Position numbers and translations under genes: made by a program
In this document: piece by piece, positions 41,604 to 47,228 of the stretch
Layout of the letters: each line of letters opens with the position of its first letter
Numbering within the stretch: position 1 is the first letter of the stretch
Notes under the pieces: generated by a model
Databases searched by the model: none
What the model was told of the DNA's origin: nothing
What the model saw: only the letters and a program-made list of their open reading frames with translations
NCBI RefSeq assembly: GCF_022829605.1
Contig: NZ_JAKSYD010000041.1
Location: 1 to 47,228 of the forward strand
Direction of reading: 5' to 3'
DNA: 47,228 nucleotides
DNA from: Methylobacterium sp. E-065
GTDB taxonomy: Bacteria; Pseudomonadota; Alphaproteobacteria; Rhizobiales; Beijerinckiaceae

Positions 41604-42764
41604 TCATCGTATGACCTCTTGACCACGTGTCGGCGGCGCACCTATCCCACCATTTGCCTGTGGGCCGTGCGGCTGATCAGGATTGTGCGAGTGGGTAGCC
41701 CGCTCCTGTGTTGCCGGGCCGACGTAACCCTCGGAGCCGTATAAAGCCAGATGCAACCCCCAGTATCCCGTCACGAAAACTGCCAATGCTGCGCTTAATC
41801 CAATTGGAATATTTGATATGCGTGTCTTGAAATTTGAGAGCAGATGCGAAGACATACTATGGTCTGCGGCTACCGCTAAAACGATGGCCATGATTAGCCC
41901 ATGACCGATGATCTCAATGCGACCGAACGGCCAGACTGCGGACGTAAAAATCACCAAGAGGGCAAGCGCGGAGAGCCGCCTGATGAGCGGCGTCCAGATC
42001 AGGCCAAACCCCATGGTGAACTCGGCCACGCCGGCCATCGGTATGAACCCGTCGCGCGGCAGGCCGAAGGTGAGGAAGGGCTTCTCCTCCACGAGGGGAT
42101 AGAACCACTCCGGGTAAGCAAATTTTTCAAGGCTCGACCACATTAGGGCTATTGCAAGCCCCCAACGCAGTGCCTCGAACCGATGAACGCGCCAACTTTC
42201 TCGGCCCGAAGAGGCAAGCAGGAGATAAAGAGCTACGCCCAGTCCCAAAGCGAGGTAATCGAAGAGATGGAAAAGATCGTAATCGCGCAGGGCTAGTAGC
42301 CATAGAGCTACGATACCGACCGCAGCGATTGGCATCGTCCGCTTCCAGAATATCGCGCCCGCGATTACCAATTGCATCCAGGAAACCCATTCCGCGGGAG
42401 TTTTCAGGTCGGGCGTAAGATAGATCCCGCCAACTGAGAATATCGCAACGAAGAAAGCCGCGACGATTGCCCTGATATAATCATCGAGGCGATCCCAAAG
42501 TGGTCGCGTCAGGCGATCAAGGATATCAAGCGCCACTGGGCCATAAGCACCGGCCTCAACGGCTCTCGCCGTAACAAAAAAAACACTGACGAGACAAATG
42601 CCGAACCAGAACCAGGCGTCAGCTATCGTATAGCTGACAGGCTTTGGAGGGGCGCCCACGATATAAGGAGCAAACCATTTTACGTGAGCGGTGGCGGGAG
42701 TTATCGACGCGAAGAAAGCCAGCATGAATACCGCGAGATGGATCAGGTTCCGAGACATCTTCAT
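41604..42764 (-). CDS. DoxX-like integral membrane protein
   Basis: This 386-residue protein starts with a signal peptide (about 1-26, TPATA) and has about nine membrane helices. The later part (RWGLAIALMWSSLEKFAYPE, PMAGVAEFTMGFGLIWTPL) has the DoxX-like pattern with conserved Glu and Lys in the helices. The C-terminal tail is rich in His, Pro and Gly. The function is unknown; DoxX-like proteins occur with quinol-linked or oxidative-stress enzymes. Two closely spaced starts (42764 and 42758) are possible; GGGA before the second favours it. It lies between the AraC-type regulator and the small gene. Confidence 0.75.
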   Translation of the reverse strand: MKMSRNLIHLAVFMLAFFASITPATAHVKWFAPYIVGAPPKPVSYTIADAWFWFGICLVSVFFVTARAVEAGAYGPVALDILDRLTRPLWDRLDDYIRAIVAAFFVAIFSVGGIYLTPDLKTPAEWVSWMQLVIAGAIFWKRTMPIAAVGIVALWLLALRDYDLFHLFDYLALGLGVALYLLLASSGRESWRVHRFEALRWGLAIALMWSSLEKFAYPEWFYPLVEEKPFLTFGLPRDGFIPMAGVAEFTMGFGLIWTPLIRRLSALALLVIFTSAVWPFGRIEIIGHGLIMAIVLAVAADHSMSSHLLSNFKTRISNIPIGLSAALAVFVTGYWGLHLALYGSEGYVGPATQERATHSHNPDQPHGPQANGGIGAPPTRGQEVIR

Positions 42765-43032
42765 TCCCAATTTTTCACTCCGCGGGAAATAGTGTGGTGC
42801 TCGTCCTTGAGGTCTGATCGCCACGTCATGCCCACGAAGGGGAGGGATTGCGCTACTATAGTAAGTTTGAATATAGCGCGACATTTGTTTGCCTAACTAT
42901 CTACCTCTGGAGCTGCGGTCTAATTCCCCGATATCTGTAAAAACATTGATCTATCGAGGACGCGGCGTATTTTCCGAAACTGCGGTTTCGAGCTCCAAAA
43001 TTGCTCGGCTCCTCGTCAGGTTGAATCATCAG

Positions 43033-43947
43033 TCATTTCGATCTTTGTCGGTATTGCCCCGGGGGTACCCCGACCACCCGTCTAAATGCTTTCGTAAAAT
43101 TGGACTGTGAAGAAAATCGGCACGTTAATGCTATGTCTTGAAGTGATATCTGCCCGAGCCTCAGAAGAAGCTTGGCTCTCTCAAGACGAAGATGACTTAC
43201 GTAACTGTGCGGCGATATCCCGGATGCTGCCTTGAAGGCCCTTATAAAATGGAATTTGCTCAAACAGGCGACCCCAGCCAGTTCGTCGACGCTGATGTCG
43301 TTGTCTAGGTTAGCGTCTATAAATTCGCGGACGCGATCCAGCCTCTTTTTGTCGAGCGCATGTATGGCTTGCGCATGGTATCCGTACGATAGTGAGATGC
43401 ACGAATACTTATGTGCGAGAAATGCCGCCAAGGTTACGCCTGCAGCCTCGACTAAGAGCTTGCCCGATGACGTTTCCCGCGTTAGCTCCGAGTCGAAGAT
43501 GTGCCCAATTTCAGCAATCAGAGTGTCGTGCGAACCGGAGCGGTACGAAATTGTCGTCGCATCCAGATCTGGGTAGTTGTCTTCCAGCGATAGTTGAGTG
43601 AATGGATTTCGCGGCAGGTAGATGTGTAGCATTTCGGGAATGTCCGCCGTGATCCGGATCGAGTCTTCTGCGACACCCTCGGGACAGAGCCAGAAGGTTC
43701 CGGTAACGGCCGTGGTCGCCTGCCGCTCTCCGTTTCCACGACGATGGATGACCGCTTCGGAGGTCCCCCGCAGGGTCAAGGCGATGACCGTTCGGTCCGA
43801 AATCATTTCCGGGACTTCACCGGCAGAGTGTCGACGTTTTTCCGCAGCTACACCGGACCATCGCCTATCGTTCGAAGACGAAAGTAGATTGCCTTGCGGA
43901 AGCTTCCACCGCCCATCTCCGATCAAGTCGCTGACTTTGTCTCGCAT
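43033..43947 (-). CDS. AraC-family transcription regulator
   Basis: This 304-residue protein has a C-terminal AraC DNA-binding domain with two helix-turn-helices: DISVDELAGVACLSKFHFIR and ISLQDIALTCRFSSQSNFTK, then AFRRVVGVPPGQYRQ. The N-terminal 190 residues form a sensing domain without a clear family, with PEMLHIYLPRNPFTQLSL. It is the most upstream gene of the low-GC cluster and probably controls the DoxX-like, peroxidase and cupin genes. The effector is unknown. Confidence 0.9.
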   Translation of the reverse strand: MRDKVSDLIGDGRWKLPQGNLLSSSNDRRWSGVAAEKRRHSAGEVPEMISDRTVIALTLRGTSEAVIHRRGNGERQATTAVTGTFWLCPEGVAEDSIRITADIPEMLHIYLPRNPFTQLSLEDNYPDLDATTISYRSGSHDTLIAEIGHIFDSELTRETSSGKLLVEAAGVTLAAFLAHKYSCISLSYGYHAQAIHALDKKRLDRVREFIDANLDNDISVDELAGVACLSKFHFIRAFKAASGISPHSYVSHLRLERAKLLLRLGQISLQDIALTCRFSSQSNFTKAFRRVVGVPPGQYRQRSK

Positions 43948-44304
43948 TGGTCCGGTTCCTTACTGCCTACACGAGCATTCAGTGGGTTGCCCGGCCGAAC
44001 AGCATTTTCCCGTCGTCGATTCCATCACGGGATCTGGATTGAGGAAAGGCGGATTTCAAATTTCAATTTTTTGCCCGGACTAAATTCTATGAGCGATCCG
44101 GCAACCAGCAGTCGCTTATCTAGTTAGGTACGAAATAGAGCGGAATTTTCGAGAAAGCACCGCTCCATTTTTCGAAATGCGTTTAGACCTGAAAAACAAG
44201 CATTCAATGATATTAGGTATTTTAAATAATTTCAAAATTGAGTCTTGTTGTTTCGGAAATTTTTTGCGTCTGGAATGTTGATCGTGGACGGATTTACTGT
44301 GGAC
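43948..44304. other. AT-rich non-coding stretch upstream of the AraC gene
   Basis: About 357 bases without a gene. It is the most AT-rich part of the window, with runs such as AAATAATTTCAAAATTGAG near 44224. It must hold the promoter for the AraC gene, though no operator stands out. The composition supports the imported origin of the 39.5-44.3 kb block. Confidence 0.5.
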
Positions 44305-44334
44305 GGGGTGCCAACCTGTGCGGTGTGGCACCCC
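44305..44334 (-). terminator. Hairpin just after the flavohaemoglobin gene
   Basis: GGGGTGCC (44305-44312) and GGCACCCC (44327-44334) form a perfect 8-bp stem with a 14-base loop, five bases after the flavohaemoglobin stop. There is no U-run. A transcription terminator is the likely role. Confidence 0.55.
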
Positions 44335-44339
44335 TTCCT

Positions 44340-45581
44340 TCAGGCCGCGTGCCGCTGTTGTTCGATCAGTTCGTCGGCGGGGCCGAAGAACTCGAACCGC
44401 ACCCGCTCAGTCGGGACGCCCAGTCGCAGCAGCCCGTTCACCAGGGCGGCCAGGAACGGCTTGGGGCCGCATAGATAGTAGGTCGCATGCTCGTGCGGCG
44501 TGTGCCCTACGAGCCAATCCGCCGTGATGCGGCCGTGCGTGTCGTAGTGCCGTCCCCGGCGGTCGTGCTCACTCGGCTCCGAGTAGAACGTATGCAGCTG
44601 CAAAGCTTCGTTGCCGGCAACGAGGGTTTGGGCGTGGTCACGCATCGCGTGCACGCGTCCATGCAACGCGCTGTGCACGTACCATGTTGGTCGGCCGGGC
44701 GTAGCATCGGCTATCGTCTCAAGCATGCTGATCATGGGGGTAAGACCGACACCGCCGCTGACGAGAACGACCGGCCCGTCATCCTTCCGGTCGAGGAAGA
44801 ATTCACCCGCAGGTGGCGCAACTTTCAACAAGGTCCCGGGGTGCGCTTGGTCATGCAACCAGTTCGAGACGACGCCGGCAGGCCGACCAGCATGGCCTTC
44901 TCGTTTGACTGTGATGCGATATGCGCGGTCGTTCGGGGCGCAGGAGATCGAATAATTACGCTTGAGCACCCCGTGGCCCGGTGGGTCGAGCTGCAAGCCG
45001 AGATACTGGCCCGGTTCGTGACGCAGTACCGCCCGGCCATCAGCAGGCACGAGCACGAAGGATCTAATGGTCTCGCTCTCCGTCAAGACGCTCTCCACCA
45101 CGAATTCGCGCCAGCCGTTCCAGCCGCCGGGTCTAGTGGCGAGATCTCGGTAGATTGCGGCCTCGCGCCCGATCAGGAGCTCAGCCAAGAACCAATAGGC
45201 TTCGCCCCAGGCGGCGCAGATCTCGGGAGTAGCTGCTTCGCCGAGCACCTCTTGAATTGCGCCGAGCAACGCCTCGCCCACGTAAGGATAGTGCTCGGGT
45301 AGGATGTTGAGCGCGACGTGCCTCTGGATGATGCGCTCGACCGCCCCCGAGAGCGCGCTGAGTTTGTCTATGTTGCGCGCGTAGGCGAGCACGGCCTGCG
45401 CCAGGGCCTTGGGCTGAGAGCCCGCTTCGCCATGGTGCGACTGGTTGAAGAGATCGCGCATCTCCACGTTTTTGAACAGGCGTTCGTACATGCGGTGGGT
45501 GATTGTCAGACCGTGCGCTTCGAGCGCTGGCACTGTCGCTTTGACCAGAGCGACTGCAGGAAGGGAAAGCGGGGTGGGCAT
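44340..45581 (-). CDS. hmp: Flavohaemoglobin, nitric oxide dioxygenase
   Basis: This 413-residue protein has three domains. The globin domain (1-140) has proximal His88 in RIIQRHVAL and Tyr32 in MYERLF. The FAD domain (about 155-265) has the flavin motif RNYSISCAP. The NAD domain (about 270-400) has LVSGGVGLTPMISML and YYLCGPKPFLAAL. It oxidises nitric oxide to nitrate with oxygen and NAD(P)H. Length matches E. coli Hmp (396). It is divergent from an NsrR-type regulator gene, the standard arrangement, and a 25-bp palindrome lies 10 bases before its start. Confidence 0.97.
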   Translation of the reverse strand: MPTPLSLPAVALVKATVPALEAHGLTITHRMYERLFKNVEMRDLFNQSHHGEAGSQPKALAQAVLAYARNIDKLSALSGAVERIIQRHVALNILPEHYPYVGEALLGAIQEVLGEAATPEICAAWGEAYWFLAELLIGREAAIYRDLATRPGGWNGWREFVVESVLTESETIRSFVLVPADGRAVLRHEPGQYLGLQLDPPGHGVLKRNYSISCAPNDRAYRITVKREGHAGRPAGVVSNWLHDQAHPGTLLKVAPPAGEFFLDRKDDGPVVLVSGGVGLTPMISMLETIADATPGRPTWYVHSALHGRVHAMRDHAQTLVAGNEALQLHTFYSEPSEHDRRGRHYDTHGRITADWLVGHTPHEHATYYLCGPKPFLAALVNGLLRLGVPTERVRFEFFGPADELIEQQRHAA

Positions 45582-45590
45582 CTCAACCTC

Positions 45591-45615
45591 AAAGGTTCAT
45601 ACGGTATGAACCTTT
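45591..45615. promoter_or_regulatory. 25-bp perfect palindrome at the hmp start, candidate NsrR/Rrf2 operator
   Basis: Arms AAAGGTTCATAC (45591-45602) and GTATGAACCTTT (45604-45615) are perfect complements around a single central G. The site is 10 bases upstream of the hmp ATG and 60 bases before the regulator start. It does not match the AAGATGCATTT-type NsrR consensus, which fits better at 45644-45654 (AAATGTATCTT). Confidence 0.65.
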
Positions 45616-45643
45616 TGGCGCGGGCTTTTAAAACATGCAAGCG

Positions 45644-45654
45644 AAATGTATCTT
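45644..45654. promoter_or_regulatory. Possible NsrR half-site
   Basis: AAATGTATCTT differs by one base from the NsrR half-site consensus (AAGATGCATTT read inversely). The paired half-site is weak. It lies 21 bases before the regulator start. Confidence 0.4.
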
Positions 45655-45674
45655 AAGGACGTTCCGGAGACACA

Positions 45675-46148
45675 ATGCGTCTGACCCGATACACCGACTA
45701 CACCCTACGCGTGCTGATTTATGTCGGGCTGCATGAGCCGCGGCAGAGCTCAATCGCCGAGATCGCACGCGCCTACGGCATCTCGGAGAGCCACCTCACA
45801 AAGGTCGTGCACCAGCTCGGGCGCCTCGGGTTGATCCGCACGATCCGTGGTCGCGGGGGTGGTCTGCGCTTGGCAAGGCCGCCCGCGGACATCGTCGTTG
45901 GTGCAGTGGTGCGCCAAACCGAGGACGATCTTGCGCTGGTCGAATGCTTCGCTGGCAATGCCTGCGCGATCACCGCGCCGTGTCGTCTGCGCCGGGCGCT
46001 TTCTGAGGCGCTAGGAGCGTTTCTCGCCGTGCTCGACCGCTACACGTTGGCTGATCTGATCGACGGCCGCGAAGGCGTCGAGATCGCCAAGCTGCTGGAT
46101 CTTCCGGATCCGAGGATCAGGGAGACGGAGAACCCGACGTCTGCATAG
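45675..46148 (+). CDS. nsrR: Rrf2-family nitric-oxide-sensing repressor (NsrR-like)
   Basis: This 157-residue Rrf2 regulator has the N-terminal winged helix (RLTRYTDYTLRVLIYVGLHE, SIAEIARAYGISESHLTKVV, RGRGGGLRLARP). Three cysteines for a [2Fe-2S] or [4Fe-4S] cluster are present: Cys91, Cys97 and Cys103 (CFAGNACAITAPC). The spacing is slightly wider than in E. coli NsrR. NsrR loses DNA binding when the cluster meets nitric oxide. Its position divergent from hmp strongly supports this identity. Confidence 0.9.
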   Translation: MRLTRYTDYTLRVLIYVGLHEPRQSSIAEIARAYGISESHLTKVVHQLGRLGLIRTIRGRGGGLRLARPPADIVVGAVVRQTEDDLALVECFAGNACAITAPCRLRRALSEALGAFLAVLDRYTLADLIDGREGVEIAKLLDLPDPRIRETENPTSA

Positions 46149-46361
46149 CTTCGCGCTTCAGGCCAACGGAAATGGCTGTTCAATCCGGAGGTCCGGCCGA
46201 CTCCCGAGAGACCACTATTCACGCGTATGCAGATGGTCCAACGTCGCCATCTTGATGCTACATGTCTGCTATGAAAGGGCGTCCGATACTCCTTGAATGA
46301 CCGGGATGGGCGCATTGCAGAATGACTGCTTCCAGACACAGAACCCGCTCTCATGTTGCCT

Positions 46362-47096
46362 TCACCGCGGCCGCGGGTCGCCCGGTTGCCACGAAGCTGG
46401 CACCTTGTACTCGCGTGGCTCTGTGGTCGGCCTGTCATCCGGCTCTTGCGGTGAGAGCGCCTCCTGGGCACGGCGACGGTTTACTTTCGGAAGGATGCTC
46501 GCCCGGCTGCGCCGGGCGGGTGGCTGCATCCGTGCGCTCCGCTCCCCGAGGTAGAGCAGGGCGCAGCTCGTGGCGTCGACCTGATCGTCGTGCTGCCCGG
46601 TCGGGAACGCCAGAAGCTCGTTGAGATACGTGGCCAACCACGGCGCTTCGGTCGGGAGGTGGATCTGCCCGGCCTCGAACAAAGCCGACTGGGCGAGCAA
46701 TCGTGCCATCTTGTCGAAGCGCGGCTTGCGTAAGATTGGACGCAGTTCTCGCCCATGTCGCAGCATCTGCGACACGGCCCGGCCCAGCTCAGTATCCTCG
46801 ATCAGCGTCGCATCCGCTTGCCAGCGCTCGCTGAGCGCCAGGATCGCTTTGTGCAATCCGGGCGCTTCCAGCCGGGCGCGTAGGACATCGAGAAGGTAGA
46901 AGTCCGTACCGACCATGCCCCACACCGTTCCGACCGACCAGTCACTACGCTCCGACAGCGTCGAGGCGGTGTCCCAGGCGACGACGAGCCGATCGAACTG
47001 GCTCGGCGGCCGATCGTATGTGCGCAGCCATTCGCGACGGATGACATTGCCGCCCGGCGGCACTGGATCCTGTTGGTATTGGGCAGAGAACTGTGA
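46362..47096 (-). pseudogene. Phage terminase large subunit, C-terminal remnant
   Basis: The frame reads FSAQYQQDPVPPGGNVIRRE at its N-terminal edge, then RLVVAWDTASTLSERSDWSV, LHKAILALSERWQADATLIE and HDDQVDATSCALLYLG. This is the nuclease domain of a phage large terminase, with the acids in AWDTA, IEDTELG and HDDQVDA visible. The ATPase domain is missing: an in-frame stop at 47097-47099 falls exactly where IS21-type terminal repeats begin. No other phage gene is in the window up to this point, so it is probably a stray remnant. Confidence 0.82.
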
Positions 47097-47151
47097 TTAG
47101 GCGTGGAATAAGGACCCCGTTCTCGGGGTGATCGGCGTCCAAACGGGACCC
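47096..47151. mobile_element. Probable IS21-family end with two terminal repeats
   Basis: Two related units lie in tandem. On the minus strand they read GGGTCCTTATTCCACGCC (up to 47117) and GGGTCCCGTTTGGACGCCGA (up to 47151). They share GGGTCC-N3-TT-N-ACGCC, the layout of the multiple terminal repeats of IS21-family elements (which read GGGTCA-N-TTTT-CACGCCGA in IS21). The unit abuts the broken terminase frame. No transposase gene is visible in the remaining 77 bases. The family call is tentative. Confidence 0.45.
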
Positions 47152-47228
47152 CCAGGACAAGTCATCCACAATGCCTTCCGGCTCGAACGGGAGGCTTGCG
47201 CGGGATGTTGGTCGTGGAGACGGTCGCA

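Noticed and set aside
1..47228. Search for tRNA, rRNA, riboswitch and CRISPR features
   Set aside because: I saw no T-loop or acceptor-stem pattern, no rRNA-like block and no regularly spaced direct repeats by eye. A covariance-model scan would be decisive.

Overview
The window is high-GC DNA with dense same-strand operons. It looks like an aerobic alphaproteobacterium, most likely a Methylobacterium-type member of the Rhizobiales. This rests on gene style only: a cytochrome bo3 operon next to two four-cysteine FNR-type regulators, a GGAAC-type stress promoter, a short LOV photoreceptor and a GC-rich chemosensory cluster. I could run no database search, so the genus is inferred. I see no rRNA, tRNA or CRISPR array.

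Region 1 (1-10590, minus strand) begins with the cut end of an IS3-family element. Next comes one tightly overlapping chemosensory operon, read from 10590 down to 137: a soluble receptor with two signalling tips, a protein of three CheW domains, CheB, a HEAT-repeat protein, CheR, a receiver, CheA, a small STAS-like protein, a second receiver, a CheC-type phosphatase and a LOV photoreceptor. Almost every junction overlaps by 1-8 bases. The set suggests a light-modulated chemosensory pathway, perhaps not controlling flagella, and is the most unusual system here.

Region 2 (10.6-20.4 kb) opens with about 1.5 kb without a convincing gene and a broken IS1182-type transposase. Stress-type genes follow: a SnoaL-like protein, a DJ-1/PfpI protein, a catalase-like protein and an alpha/beta hydrolase, with two strong palindromes. 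A three-gene unit then encodes a secreted peptide of MM-pentad repeats, a cytochrome b561-type membrane protein and a Tat-exported molybdopterin oxidoreductase, behind a probable EcfG promoter. It resembles the methionine-rich peptide/methionine sulfoxide reductase scavenging system known for hypochlorite stress. An MFS transporter closes the region.

Region 3 (20.5-27.7 kb) is respiratory: cyoABCD behind a perfect FNR-type palindrome, an unknown helical protein, two adjacent FNR paralogues with all four cluster cysteines, and a small unknown gene behind an FNR-type box that also occurs between the two regulators.

Region 4 (27.7-39.5 kb) holds a LysR remnant, a catabolic set (MFS transporter, short-chain dehydrogenase, D-2-hydroxyacid dehydrogenase), a complete IS3-family element that borders the 3' end of a hybrid histidine kinase gene, a gene-poor stretch, a quinone oxidoreductase, and an EmrAB-type efflux pair with a divergent LysR regulator.

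Region 5 (39.5-44.3 kb) appears lower in GC and looks imported: AraC regulator, DoxX-like membrane protein, small protein, di-haem peroxidase and secreted cupin, all on the minus strand. Region 6 (44.3-47.2 kb) is a flavohaemoglobin gene with a divergent Rrf2/NsrR regulator and a 25-bp perfect palindrome between them, then a phage terminase fragment cut by what looks like an IS21-family end.
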